Shown: positions 51,070 through 60,142, numbered from the stretch's first letter. The stretch is DNA of 64,000 nt from Piscinibacter gummiphilus (GCF_002116905.1 NZ_CP015118.1:4092001-4156000); one strand, 5' to 3'. Made by a program: numbers and translations. Notes: generated by a model not told the origin, from the sequence alone.

Positions 51070-51621
51070 TCACAGCGTCGACAGATCGGGGAACGGGCGC
51101 ACCGGGTCGCTGCCGTCCCAGTTCACCGCGGCCTCGCGGATCAGGCGGAAGAGCTTGCCTTTCGGGCCCGCCACTTCCGACAGCTCGATCGTGGTGCCCG
51201 GGCCATGGCCCGGGTGCGGGCGTTCGTCGAAGTAGACGAAGCGGCCGTTCTCGCCCACCTCGCCGCCCATGCAGACGGTGAAGCCCTCGGCCTCGGCCCG
51301 CGCGAGGTCCGCGTCGAAGTTCTCGGTCCAGTACGCCACGTGCTGCACGCCGGTGAGGCCCGCGCGGAGGAAGTCGCGGTACATCGACGGCACGTCGTTG
51401 CGGGTCTGCAGCAGCTCGATCTGCAGGCCGCCGGCGTTGGCCAGCGCCACCGAGTTGTGCGGCTCGTGCCGCTCGCCGCGGTACGTGAAGTTCTTGATGG
51501 GCACCTTGGGGTTGTAGTACCAGGGTCCGACGCCCAGCACGGTGGACCAGTAGTCCATCGCGGCCTCGATGTCGGGCACCAGGTAGGCCACCTGGCGGAT
51601 CTCGCCGAAGAATCTGCTCAT
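51070..51621 (-). CDS. VOC-superfamily (glyoxalase/bleomycin-resistance-like) enzyme
   Basis: This is 183 residues. Two beta-alpha-beta-beta-beta modules are seen ('IRQVAYLVPDIEAAMDYWSTVLGVGPWYY' and 'GVQHVAYWTENFDADLARAEAEGF'), with metal-ligand candidates His in 'VQHVAY', Glu in 'LQIELLQ' and Glu in 'TTIELSEV'. Members act as isomerases, epimerases, lactonases or dioxygenases. It lies 2 bp before the RuBisCO-like gene and 58 bp after the TRAP permease, so it should act on an intermediate of the same pathway. The step is unknown. Confidence 0.87.
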   Translation of the reverse strand: MSRFFGEIRQVAYLVPDIEAAMDYWSTVLGVGPWYYNPKVPIKNFTYRGERHEPHNSVALANAGGLQIELLQTRNDVPSMYRDFLRAGLTGVQHVAYWTENFDADLARAEAEGFTVCMGGEVGENGRFVYFDERPHPGHGPGTTIELSEVAGPKGKLFRLIREAAVNWDGSDPVRPFPDLSTL

Positions 51622-51679
51622 GTCGATCTTTCGCGGTTGGGGGTTGCGGGCCGGCGTGGCGAAACACCGGCCCCGGGTT

Positions 51680-53563
51680 TCACTTCAGGAAGCCGATCGA
51701 GATCCAGGGGATCGCCGCGACGATCACCAGGCCCACGAACAGCGCGAACATGTAGCCGCCGATGTGCGGCAGGCCTTCGTCGGGGTGCACCTTCGAGATG
51801 GCGCACGCCCCGTAGTAGCCGACGCCGAAGGGCGGTGCGAACAGCCCGATGCCCATCGCGAAGATCACGACCATCGCGTAGTGCACCTCGTGGATCCCCA
51901 CGGCCCGGGCGATCGGGAACAGCAGCGGGCCGAACAGCACGATCGCGGGGATGCCCTCGAGCACGCTGCCGAGCACGATGAACGCCACGATCGAGATCGC
52001 CATGAAACCGATCGCACCACCGGGCATCGCCTTCATCGCCTCGGCGAGGTCGTGCGAGAAGCCCGACTGGGTGAGGCCCCAGGCCATCGCCGTGGCGCAG
52101 CCCACGATGAAGATGATGGCCCCGGTGAGCGAGGCGGTCTCGATCAGCATCGGCTTGAGGCGCTTCACGTCGAACTGGCGGTGGATGAAGATGCCCACGA
52201 GCACCGAGTACACGATGCCGATGGTCGACACCTCGGTGGCGGTGGCGATGCCCTCCACCACCGCGGCGCGGATCACGAACGGCAGTGCGATGGCCGGCAG
52301 CGCGACGAGCAGGTAGCGGCCGATCTCGCCGCGGCTCGCGCGGCGCACGCCCGAGAGGTCCTCGTTGCGGTAGCGCCACCACACGACGGCGCACAGGCAG
52401 ACCCCCACCGCCACGGCCGGCAGCAGCCCGCCGGTGAACAGCGCCGCGATCGACACCCCCGTCACCGACCCGATCGTGATCAGCACGATGGACGGCGGGA
52501 TGGTCTCGGTCTGCGCGCCGGTGGCCGACAGCAGCGCCACCAGGTCGCCCGGCTTCGCGCCACGCGCCTTCATCTCGGGGAACAGCACCGGCGCGATGGC
52601 CGCCATGTCGGCGATCTTCGAGCCCGAGATGCCCGAGACGAGGTACATCGCCCCGATCAGCACGTACGACAGGCCGCCCCGCACGTGGCCCAGCAGGCTC
52701 GCGAGGAACTGGATCATCGCGCGGGCCATGCCCGTCATCTCGATCAGCGCGCCGAGGAAGATGAACAGCGGCACCGCGAGCAGGATCAGGTGCGACATGC
52801 CTTCGTCGAGCCGGCCCACCATCACGAGCATCGGCGTGCGCGTGGTGAGCCCGAGGTACGCGAACGTGGCCAGCGCGAACGAGAACGCGATGGGCACGCC
52901 GCCGAACACGCAGGCCGCGACGATGATGACGAAGAAGATGACGAGGTTGAACTTGCCGAGCGGCGCGAACACCGGTGCGGCGAGCCAGAACAGCACCACG
53001 CCGACGACGGTGGCGCCGAGCGCCATGGCGATGTGCCGTGGCTCGTGCAGCCGCACGAGCCGCAACACGGCCATCACGGCCATCAGCGCGAGCCCCACGG
53101 GAATGGCGCTGGCCCGCCACGCGTTGCTCATCTCCATCGCCGGACTCACGACCGGCATCTCCTCGTAGGCGTACTCGAAGGCCGGCCACATCACGAGGGC
53201 CAGGAATGCGAGCGGCACGGTCAGCGCCAGCGTCTCCAGCAGCGCGCGCGTGCCTGGCGACACGCGGCTGACCATGCCGGTCATGCGCATGTGTTCGCCG
53301 CGGCGCAGCGCCACGACCGCCCCCAGCATCGACATCCACAGGAACAGCATCGAGGCCAGTTCATCGGACCAGACCAGCGGCTGGTGGAACACGTAGCGGG
53401 CCACGACACCGGCGAAGAGCACGGCGATCTCGACCAGCACCAGCAGCGCGGCGATCCATTCGACGAGCGAGCCGAGGCCGTGGTCGATGCGGCCGGCCCA
53501 CTGGCCGACCGGGTTCGACGCCGCCACGCGGGCTTGGGAGTCCTGCACGAGGGAAACCGACAT
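51680..53563 (-). CDS. TRAP transporter, fused small (DctQ) and large (DctM) permease
   Basis: This is 627 residues. The DctQ part (residues about 30-190; 'VEIAVLFAGVVARYVFHQPLVWSDELASMLFLWMSMLGA') is joined to the 12-helix DctM part, which starts near 200 ('GKFNLVIFFVIIVAACVFGGVPIAFSF') and contains 'YLVSGISGSKIADMAAI' and 'FVLGSVLEGIPAIVLFGPLLFPIA'. The latter form the sodium/substrate-binding scaffold. It imports an organic or sugar acid together with the binding protein encoded 18 bp upstream. Fused QM permeases are common in TRAP systems. Confidence 0.95.
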   Translation of the reverse strand: MSVSLVQDSQARVAASNPVGQWAGRIDHGLGSLVEWIAALLVLVEIAVLFAGVVARYVFHQPLVWSDELASMLFLWMSMLGAVVALRRGEHMRMTGMVSRVSPGTRALLETLALTVPLAFLALVMWPAFEYAYEEMPVVSPAMEMSNAWRASAIPVGLALMAVMAVLRLVRLHEPRHIAMALGATVVGVVLFWLAAPVFAPLGKFNLVIFFVIIVAACVFGGVPIAFSFALATFAYLGLTTRTPMLVMVGRLDEGMSHLILLAVPLFIFLGALIEMTGMARAMIQFLASLLGHVRGGLSYVLIGAMYLVSGISGSKIADMAAIAPVLFPEMKARGAKPGDLVALLSATGAQTETIPPSIVLITIGSVTGVSIAALFTGGLLPAVAVGVCLCAVVWWRYRNEDLSGVRRASRGEIGRYLLVALPAIALPFVIRAAVVEGIATATEVSTIGIVYSVLVGIFIHRQFDVKRLKPMLIETASLTGAIIFIVGCATAMAWGLTQSGFSHDLAEAMKAMPGGAIGFMAISIVAFIVLGSVLEGIPAIVLFGPLLFPIARAVGIHEVHYAMVVIFAMGIGLFAPPFGVGYYGACAISKVHPDEGLPHIGGYMFALFVGLVIVAAIPWISIGFLK

Positions 53564-53581
53564 GGGAACGGTCCCGGCCCG

Positions 53582-54610
53582 TCAGGCCAGCTTGCCGACG
53601 GACTGCTCCAGCAGCCCCCAGGCCTCGGCGCCGAAACGGCCCTTCCACTCGCTGTAGAAGCCCGCGTCGCGCAGCTTCGCGCGGAATGTGTCGGGCGACG
53701 ACGTGTTGAACGCGAGGCCCTTGGCCTGCAGGTCGGCCTGCACGGTGTCGTTGAGCTTGCGGATGTCCTCGCGCTGCTGCAGGCCCGCGTCGTTCAGCGC
53801 GGTGGAGACGATGGTCTTCAGGTCGGCCGGCAGGCTCTCCCACATGCGGCCGTTGGCGATGAACCAGTAGCCGTCCCAGATGTGGTTCGACAGCGAGCAG
53901 TTCTTCTGCACCTCGTACAGCTTGGCCACCTGGATGATGGGCAGCGGGTTCTCCTGCGCGTCGACGATCTTCGTCTGCAGCGCCGAGTACACCTCGCTGA
54001 ACTGCAGGCTCGCGGGCGCGGCGCCCAGGGCCTTGAACATGCTGACCGACAGCGGGCTCACCGGCACGCGGATCTTCAGGCCGTCCATGTCCTTCGCGCT
54101 GGTGACCGGGCCCTTGCTGCTCGTGATCTGGCGGAAGCCGTTGTCCCACATCTTCTCGAACGCGTGCAGGCGCATCTTGCCGATGGCCGCGCGCACGTGG
54201 GCGCCGATCTTGCCGTCCATCGCGTTCCACACCTGGTTGCGGTCGGAGAACGCGAAGCCCACGGCGTTGATGGCGGCCACCGGCACCAGCGTCGCGATGA
54301 CGAGTGCCGACGGCGTGAAGAAGTCGATGCCGCCCGAACGCACCTGGGCCAGCATGTCGGTGTCGCCACCGAGCTGGTTGTTCGGGAAGATCTTGATCTC
54401 GACGCGACCCTTGGTTTCCTTCGCGATGCGGTCGGCCGCTTCCTGCGCGCGGATGTTGAGCGGGTGCGTGACCGGCAGGTTGTTGCCGTACTTCAGCGAG
54501 AACTCGGCCGCACGCGCGATGCGGGGCAGGCCGGCGACCGAAGCGACCGGGAGGGCACCGAGACCGCGCAGCACGGTGCGGCGGTTCGACAGGAAGGAAG
54601 TGGGATTCAT
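53582..54610 (-). CDS. TRAP transporter substrate-binding protein (DctP family)
   Basis: This is 342 residues from ATG 54610. The N-terminus has a twin-arginine-type signal ('SNRRTVLRGLGALPVASVAG', cleavage near IARAAE). The mature domain matches DctP: 'FSLKYGNNLPVTHPLNIRAQEAADRIAKETKGRVEIKIFPNNQLGG', 'DMDGLKIRVPVSPLSVSMFKALGAAP' with the conserved acid-binding Arg, and 'DAQENPL'. It is first gene of the operon, facing the LacI gene across 112 bp. Confidence 0.94.
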   Translation of the reverse strand: MNPTSFLSNRRTVLRGLGALPVASVAGLPRIARAAEFSLKYGNNLPVTHPLNIRAQEAADRIAKETKGRVEIKIFPNNQLGGDTDMLAQVRSGGIDFFTPSALVIATLVPVAAINAVGFAFSDRNQVWNAMDGKIGAHVRAAIGKMRLHAFEKMWDNGFRQITSSKGPVTSAKDMDGLKIRVPVSPLSVSMFKALGAAPASLQFSEVYSALQTKIVDAQENPLPIIQVAKLYEVQKNCSLSNHIWDGYWFIANGRMWESLPADLKTIVSTALNDAGLQQREDIRKLNDTVQADLQAKGLAFNTSSPDTFRAKLRDAGFYSEWKGRFGAEAWGLLEQSVGKLA

Positions 54611-54672
54611 GACGCTCGACTCCGTTGAGGGGTTCTGAGGGTTTTCCAGGGGGTCCATTCACCCGCTACCCC

Positions 54673-54696
54673 GTAAGAGCCTGTAGAGTAAGAGCC
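54673..54696. promoter_or_regulatory. direct repeat in the TRAP/LacI divergent promoter region
   Basis: GTAAGAGCC occurs at 54673-54681 and 54688-54696, a 15-bp period, in the only non-coding gap between the divergent TRAP operon and the LacI gene. It may be a regulator or RNA-polymerase contact site. It is not a palindrome, which is unusual for LacI operators. Confidence 0.4.
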
Positions 54697-54722
54697 AGTC
54701 ACGCACCCGTCAAACCAGACAG

Positions 54723-55769
54723 ATGAGGGGATCTGAGGTGTTTCCACGCATTGAAGACGTCGCCGAACGCGCCCAGGTCTCCCTCGCCACCGTCGACCGC
54801 GTGCTGCACGGCCGCGGCGGCGTGCGCCCGAGCACCGTGCAGCGCGTGATGCAGGCGGCCACGGCGCTCGGGTACGTGTCGCAGGCCCAGCTGGCCGACG
54901 CCACCGCGCCGAAGCCGCTGCGCATCGCGTTCCTCATCCCCGCCGGCAGCAACCGGTTCCTGCGCATGCTGGGCGACCTGATCGGCTACGCCCACGAGCA
55001 GTGGGCCCCGTTCAACGTGCGCTGCCAGGCCGTCTTCATCGAGGCCTTCAACCCCGAGGCCCTCGCGCAGCACCTGCTGAAGGAAGGCAAGCGGTCCGAC
55101 GGCGTCGCCTTCATGGCGCTCGAGCACCCGCTCGTGCGCGAAGCCGTCGCCGAACTCGCCGAACGCGGCGTGCCCACCGTCACGCTGATCTCCGACCTGT
55201 CGAACTCCCGCCGCGCCGCCTACGTGGGCCTCGACAACCGCGCCGCGGGCCGCACCGCGGCCTACCTGATCGCGCGGTTCATGGGGCCGGCCGCCACACG
55301 CGGCGCGAAGGTCGCGATGATCGCGGGCTCGCTCAGCTACCGTGCGCACGAGGAACGCGAGGCCGGCTTCCTGCACCTGTTCGAGGAGCAGTACCCGGAG
55401 GTGCGCGTGGTGGGCCTGCGCGAAGGCCGCGACGACGCCGAACGCAACTACGAACAGGCCCGCGCGCTCTTCCAGCAGCACGGCGACCTCGCGGGCATCT
55501 ACAACATCGGCGGCGGCGCGGAAGGCATCGGCCGGGCCATCCACGAGTTGTCCCCCGCCTGCAAGCCCGTGTTCATCGGCCACGGCCTCACGCCCGACAC
55601 CCGCGCGCTGCTGATCGCCGGCACGATGGATGCGGTGATCACACAGAACCCGCAAGGCGCGGTGGCGAACTGCGTGCGCATCTTCGCGAACCTGCGGGAT
55701 CGGCGGGATGTGCTGAGCGGGGTGGAGCATGTGCGGAGTCAGGTGATCTTTCGGGAGAACCTGCCCTGA
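54723..55769 (+). CDS. LacI-family transcriptional regulator
   Basis: This is 348 residues from ATG 54723; GTG 54738 with GAGG just upstream is an alternative. The helix-turn-helix is 'PRIEDVAERAQVSLATVDRVLHGRGGVRPSTVQRVMQAATALGY'. The sugar-binding domain from residue 65 resembles the periplasmic-binding type 4 group ('AGGIYNIGGGAEGIGRAI'-like region near 260). It is divergent from the TRAP/kinase operon, which it very probably represses until the imported acid sugar or a derivative binds. Confidence 0.92.
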   Translation: MRGSEVFPRIEDVAERAQVSLATVDRVLHGRGGVRPSTVQRVMQAATALGYVSQAQLADATAPKPLRIAFLIPAGSNRFLRMLGDLIGYAHEQWAPFNVRCQAVFIEAFNPEALAQHLLKEGKRSDGVAFMALEHPLVREAVAELAERGVPTVTLISDLSNSRRAAYVGLDNRAAGRTAAYLIARFMGPAATRGAKVAMIAGSLSYRAHEEREAGFLHLFEEQYPEVRVVGLREGRDDAERNYEQARALFQQHGDLAGIYNIGGGAEGIGRAIHELSPACKPVFIGHGLTPDTRALLIAGTMDAVITQNPQGAVANCVRIFANLRDRRDVLSGVEHVRSQVIFRENLP

Positions 55770-55773
55770 GCAG

Positions 55774-55795
55774 TGCGGTCGCGGGAGCGACCGCA
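55774..55795 (+). terminator. hairpin after the LacI gene
   Basis: TGCGGTCGC-GGGA-GCGACCGCA is a perfect 9-bp stem with a four-base loop, 4 bp after the LacI stop. No T-run follows. The remaining sequence up to 56110 holds no gene that I can support. Confidence 0.65.
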
Positions 55796-56110
55796 GCGCC
55801 AGCCACAACGCGACGGTGACGAACGGCCCGCGTCGCGACACGCCATCCGGATGCGAAGAGTGTGTGTCGAGGTGTGCCGTCCCGGATCACCTCCAAAGCC
55901 GCGCCTCATCGATGGAACCGATACCACACGCGAGCGCGCATCGGCTGTACACGCGGTCGGGGCGATCCCTGGCGGACCGCATTCACCCCGAGCAATCTCT
56001 TACAGAACTGCGGAACCGCGTTACGCGGGGAATCGCCATGCGTGGCCGAAGATGCCGCGGCCGCGATCGCCCCTGACCGCGCGCCCATTCCAACAAGAGA
56101 GGACACCCTG

Positions 56111-58135
56111 GTGAACAACGACCTGCAACGTTCCGCGCGCATCCGCCCCACGCCCCGCACCGCCACGGCCCTGGCCGCCCTGGCGCTGCTCGCCGCCTGC
56201 GGCGGTGGCGGAAGCGGCGGCGCTGGCACCGCCACCGAGACCGACGCGAGCGCATCGGATGCGGCGGAGGTCGCGGAAGCCACGGCCGCCGGCGGCCCGG
56301 TCTGCTTCTTCGAACACGTCAACTACCAGGGCGCCAGCTACTGCTCCGGGGCCGATTCGGCGTGGGTGGGCTCGGCGTGGAACGACCGCATCTCTTCGGT
56401 GAAGGTGCAGGCCGGGTACAAGGTGCAGCTGTTCCAGCACATCAACTACGGCGGCGGGTCGACCACGCTGTCGGCCGACAACGCCAATCTGGTGGCCCTC
56501 GGCTTCAACGACGCCGCGTCGTCATTCAAGGTCACGGCGCCCGTCACCCCGCCCACCACGGGCCCGTCCCCGGTGGCCAGCATCCAGATCGCCCAATCCC
56601 TGCTGTTCAACAGCAACGACAGCGCCCTGGTGCTCGTGGCCAACAAGGCCGCGCTCATCAAGGTCAACATCACGGGCAGCAACCCGAAGGCCAGCAAGCC
56701 CACAGGCGTCCTCCGCGTGAGCAACGTCAATGGCGGCGCCACGCGCGACATCGTGCTGACCCTGCCCACCGGCGACCTGCCCGCGACCACGCCGGCCGTG
56801 CCCAGCTTCACCGATTCGTACACCGCCACGGTGCCCGCCGAGTTCGTGAAAGCCGGCCTGCGCCTCACGGTGAACGTGGGCGACACCACGCCCACGACAC
56901 TCACGCCGCGGGTGGGCGGCGGCGTGCCGATGACGCTGGTTCCGATTTCCGTGCGCATCGGCGGCACCTCGGGCCAGGTGCCCGCCAACCAGGGGCCGCA
57001 CATCCAGGCGCTGTTCCCCGTGGCCAGCGTGACGGTGCGCAACCACGCCACCTACACGTCGGGCCGGGTGACCACGCTGCCGACGACCGACTCCGGCTGG
57101 AGCGATGCTTTCGGCAAGATCCTCGGCGAGCTGGCGGACCTGCACACCCTCGAAGGTGCGCAGGACCACGACCACTACTTCGGCTTCATCCCCAAGCGCA
57201 CATGGGGCCTCGCCGGCCTGGCCTACCTCCGCGGCAGCGCGGGCGTGGGCTTCGACATGCCGAGCGCGCCCACCTCGGTGCGCGACGTGGTGGCGCACGA
57301 GCTGGGCCACAATTTCTCGCTGCCCCACGCCGCGTGCGGCGGCGCCGGCAGCCCCGACCCGAACTACCCGTACCCGGACGCCAACCTCGGCAAGCCGGGC
57401 CGCTACGTGTGGCCGTACCTGAGCGACACGAACACCTTCTACGACCCGCGGCCCACCGACCGGCACGACATCATGAGCTACTGCGGCGGCCAGGTGTTCT
57501 CCGACTACAACTACCGCCAGATGCAGACCTACCTGACGCCCACCGACCGGCAGGTGCTGGCCGCGGGAAGCGATCGGGACACCACGGCAGCGGTGCAGGA
57601 ACTGCTGCTGATCAGCGGCGAGATCCGTGCCGACGGCACCGGCGAGCTGAACCCCGTGAAGTCGCTCTCGGGCAAGCCGCGCGTGCCCGCGGCGGGTGAC
57701 TACACCCTTCGCATCGTCGCGGACACCGGCACGGTGGAGTACCCGTTCGCGCCACGCACGCTGGACCACGACGCGAGCACCGAGCACTTCGGTTTCACCG
57801 TTCCGAATCCCGGCGCCGTGCAGAGCGTGACGGTGGTGCGCGACGGCAAGGTGCTGCTGAACACGCAGGCACGGGCGCAGCGGCTTCAAGCCGGCGATGC
57901 CGTGGCCACGCAGGTGCAGGAGGCCGCCGGCACGCTGCGGCTGACGTGGGATGCCACGCGCCACGCGTTCCTCACGGTCACGTGGGTGGGCACCGGCGGC
58001 GAGCGCCGCACGCTGGCGCAGGACCTTCGCGGTGGCTCGGCCACCCTTCCGACCGCCGACCTGCCCGCGGGCGGCAGCTTCGAGTTGATCCGCTCGGACG
58101 GCCTGAACGCGGTGCGCTCCGTGCACGGCCGCTGA
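56111..58135 (+). CDS. lipoprotein metzincin metalloprotease with beta/gamma-crystallin domain
   Basis: This is 674 residues from GTG 56111 (AGAGAGG about 10 bp upstream). The lipobox LLAAC puts a lipid on Cys near residue 32, followed by a Gly/Ser/Ala linker. Residues about 60-140 hold a two-motif beta/gamma-crystallin domain ('CFFEHVNYQGASYCSG', 'VQLFQHINYGGGSTTLS'), which often binds calcium. A metzincin zinc site follows, HELGHNFSLPH (residues 396-406), with Met-turn 'DIMSYC' near 455, as in M66/M12-like proteases. The C-terminal 170 residues are beta-rich. It should be a surface-attached or released protease. Confidence 0.85.
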   Translation: MNNDLQRSARIRPTPRTATALAALALLAACGGGGSGGAGTATETDASASDAAEVAEATAAGGPVCFFEHVNYQGASYCSGADSAWVGSAWNDRISSVKVQAGYKVQLFQHINYGGGSTTLSADNANLVALGFNDAASSFKVTAPVTPPTTGPSPVASIQIAQSLLFNSNDSALVLVANKAALIKVNITGSNPKASKPTGVLRVSNVNGGATRDIVLTLPTGDLPATTPAVPSFTDSYTATVPAEFVKAGLRLTVNVGDTTPTTLTPRVGGGVPMTLVPISVRIGGTSGQVPANQGPHIQALFPVASVTVRNHATYTSGRVTTLPTTDSGWSDAFGKILGELADLHTLEGAQDHDHYFGFIPKRTWGLAGLAYLRGSAGVGFDMPSAPTSVRDVVAHELGHNFSLPHAACGGAGSPDPNYPYPDANLGKPGRYVWPYLSDTNTFYDPRPTDRHDIMSYCGGQVFSDYNYRQMQTYLTPTDRQVLAAGSDRDTTAAVQELLLISGEIRADGTGELNPVKSLSGKPRVPAAGDYTLRIVADTGTVEYPFAPRTLDHDASTEHFGFTVPNPGAVQSVTVVRDGKVLLNTQARAQRLQAGDAVATQVQEAAGTLRLTWDATRHAFLTVTWVGTGGERRTLAQDLRGGSATLPTADLPAGGSFELIRSDGLNAVRSVHGR

Positions 58136-58257
58136 CGTGGCCCGCCGGACTCCGGGCGGTGCCCGGTGCCCGGCGGGTGGATCCTGGCGTCCGCCCATCC
58201 CTCCCCGAGCGACAATCACCGTCACCGGCAGCAGGCCGCCCACTTCAGGAGTCGAAC

Positions 58258-58587
58258 ATGCAGAACGCGATCGGGCATCTTCGTCGGCTTCACGACGAAC
58301 TGAAGGTCGACCTGGAGCACACGCCCCGCACGGACCATCACGCCATTTCCCAGCTCGTCGGCATGATGAACGAGCTGGACCTGGCATGCCAGCAACTGCA
58401 GCTGTGCGAGAAGTGGGGCATCGTCCCGCGATCGATCATCCGAGTCATGCCCCCGACACGATGCGAAGACTCCGAGTACCGGGTCATGGACGACTGCGAG
58501 AGCGACAACCGGAGCGACTGGGCCGAAGTGGATGTCGATGGACGAGGGGTCCGCTTCGGCCGCGGCACACTGATCATCCAGCCCTGA
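58258..58587 (+). CDS. small acidic protein, unknown
   Basis: This is 109 residues with an AGGAG ribosome site. The N-terminal half is helical with heptad-like leucines ('LRRLHDELKVDLEHTPRTDHHAISQLVGMMNELDLACQQLQLCEKWG'). The C-terminal half is acidic with cysteines ('CEDSEYRVMDDCESDNRSDWAEVDVDG'). No signal sequence or known motif is present. It stands between the protease gene and a run of other unknown genes. Confidence 0.6.
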   Translation: MQNAIGHLRRLHDELKVDLEHTPRTDHHAISQLVGMMNELDLACQQLQLCEKWGIVPRSIIRVMPPTRCEDSEYRVMDDCESDNRSDWAEVDVDGRGVRFGRGTLIIQP

Positions 58588-58667
58588 AAGCGACGCGCCC
58601 TCGTCCAGCCGGGACGTCGCAGGCTTCACGATGGCACGTCGCAGCAGCGGAACGTTCCCGACCCCGA

Positions 58668-58793
58668 ATGAAGCATCTTCTGATCGCCGCGCTCATCCAA
58701 GGGGTGCTTGTCACCTCGGCCTTCGCCCAGCTCAAGACGTTGCCTGACGTGCTCATGCACGTCTGCGGTCCGGAGCAGAACGCCTCCTCCTGA
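58668..58793 (+). CDS. short exported peptide or remnant (41 aa)
   Basis: An ATG at 58668 starts a 41-residue frame with a good signal peptide (cleavage near TSAFAQ), leaving about 20 residues with one Cys. It may be a small secreted peptide or the 5' stump of a lost gene. Support is only the signal-like N-terminus. Confidence 0.35.
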   Translation: MKHLLIAALIQGVLVTSAFAQLKTLPDVLMHVCGPEQNASS

Positions 58794-58855
58794 TGCGAGC
58801 GCGGAGAATGGTCAACGCTGCAAAATGGCAACCCGCCCCCTTCGCTCGCCGACCG

Positions 58856-59713
58856 ATGCGATTCGACGACCTTCCCCTTCACGATGCGACGCTGTCCTCC
58901 GTTCATGCCTGCCACGAAACGGGGCGCTGCGACCTGACGCTTCGCTTGGGCATTTCGGGCACCCATGTGCTGCGGTTCGAGGGATTCAACGTGTTGAGCG
59001 TTCCGAGGCAGGAACCCTGGGGCCCGTCTTGTGCTGTCAACGCGACCAGGCAGGTCTCCCCGCGAGCGTACGAACTCGAACTCCAATCGGGCGATGTCAT
59101 CCACATCGAGGCCCGGTCGTGGACGTTCCAGAAGCGTTGCGACGAACCGCCTCTCGTCTCGGGTCATCCGGCGCAGATGCGTGCAGCCTTCATGGCGGCA
59201 GAAGCCGCAAGTGGCGGACCGCATGTCGCGACGTTCGTGCTGGGAAAACCGTCACCGAGCGGATCGCCGGCTCGTGCCGCAGTCGAGGTCTGCAGAGGCG
59301 CCGAAACGCGCTGGCGAATCGACCTGTGCGACGGCCTCGGCGAATCCGGTTTCCAGGATGTGCGATGTGTCGGCGACGTCGTGTATGTCGGCTACGGGCA
59401 GCAGGTTGCCGTCGTATCGCCCATGACGGGCCGAGTCGCCTCGTACCCGCTTGCGGGCTACTTCGGTCACCTGTTCACGGCCGAAGACCTCGACTCGAAG
59501 GCGCTTGGCCGCTCGGTGCTGGTGAGTTCCGCCTCGGAACTCCTGTGCTTCGACGCCGCCGGAGAACGGGTGTGGCGAACCACCGATCTCGCGATCGATG
59601 GTGTCATCGTGCACCGGGTCGTCGGCGATGCGGTCGAGGGCAGCGCGGAATGGGATCCGCCCGGCGGATGGCGCCCCTTCCGTTTGAACCTGCAGTCCGG
59701 GAAGCCAGCTTAG
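58856..59713 (+). CDS. unknown protein with immunity-protein-like N-terminus
   Basis: This is 285 residues; ATG 58856 is chosen because 'MRFDDLPLHDATLSSVHACHETGRCDLTLRL' is a typical start of small immunity-type or DUF proteins. ATGs at 58793 and 58808 extend it by charged residues. The second half ('GFQDVRCVGDVVYVGYGQQVAVVSPMTGRVASYPLAGYFGHLF', 'LLCFDAAGERVWRTTDLAIDGV') looks like a few blades of a beta-propeller (WD/PQQ-like). No signal peptide is present. It ends directly before the next gene (ATG at 59714). Confidence 0.6.
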   Translation: MRFDDLPLHDATLSSVHACHETGRCDLTLRLGISGTHVLRFEGFNVLSVPRQEPWGPSCAVNATRQVSPRAYELELQSGDVIHIEARSWTFQKRCDEPPLVSGHPAQMRAAFMAAEAASGGPHVATFVLGKPSPSGSPARAAVEVCRGAETRWRIDLCDGLGESGFQDVRCVGDVVYVGYGQQVAVVSPMTGRVASYPLAGYFGHLFTAEDLDSKALGRSVLVSSASELLCFDAAGERVWRTTDLAIDGVIVHRVVGDAVEGSAEWDPPGGWRPFRLNLQSGKPA

Positions 59714-60118
59714 ATGACAACCGACATGTCAACCGACGAGATCAAAGCCTTCCAAGTCGCCGCGACGACTGCCACCCTGCGAGGTTGGCCCTGGCGGCCG
59801 CCGTTCATGATCCACCTCGAAGAAGGTCGCTGGGAGGTCTGTGCGGATGCCGATCTCACCGTGCGGGTCGATGTGGCTTCGGGTCGCGCCATCCCGGAAC
59901 CCACGCCGCACGAAGCGATCCTCGACCCACTGACCGCGCTGATGCGGGCGAGGACGTTCGCAGCAGCGCATGGCTTGTCCTGGAAACCCTCGTTCTCGCT
60001 CGAGTGCACCCTCACACATTGGGTCGTCGGAGCGTGCCAGGCGCAGTTCGGAGGGCAGGCATTCATCCACGTGGCACACGACGGCGAGGTGCTGCACAGC
60101 GCCGTCAACCCGAAGTAG
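59714..60118 (+). CDS. unknown protein with YrhB/immunity-like pattern
   Basis: This is 134 residues, immediately after the previous stop. An alpha-beta pattern is visible, with two similar 'R-x-F-A-A-A-x-G-x-x-W-x-P' style segments: 'TATLRGWPWRPPFMIHLEEGRWEV' and 'AAAHGLSWKPSFSLECTLTHWVVG'. Each is followed by strands, which suggests an internal duplication. Such duplicated small proteins are frequent among immunity or peptidase-propeptide-like families. The function is not assigned. Confidence 0.6.
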   Translation: MTTDMSTDEIKAFQVAATTATLRGWPWRPPFMIHLEEGRWEVCADADLTVRVDVASGRAIPEPTPHEAILDPLTALMRARTFAAAHGLSWKPSFSLECTLTHWVVGACQAQFGGQAFIHVAHDGEVLHSAVNPK

Positions 60119-60142
60119 ATCCCCTTCGACCAAGGACACCCC

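Noticed and set aside
51620..54628. Thousand-codon plus-strand open frame opposite the TRAP/VOC genes
   Set aside because: It is rich in His, Asp, Arg and Gly with no fold signature. The minus-strand TRAP genes explain the region.
55770..56110. Upstream extension of the metalloprotease frame
   Set aside because: It would place about 80 Arg-rich residues before the lipoprotein signal. GTG 56111 puts the signal at the N-terminus.
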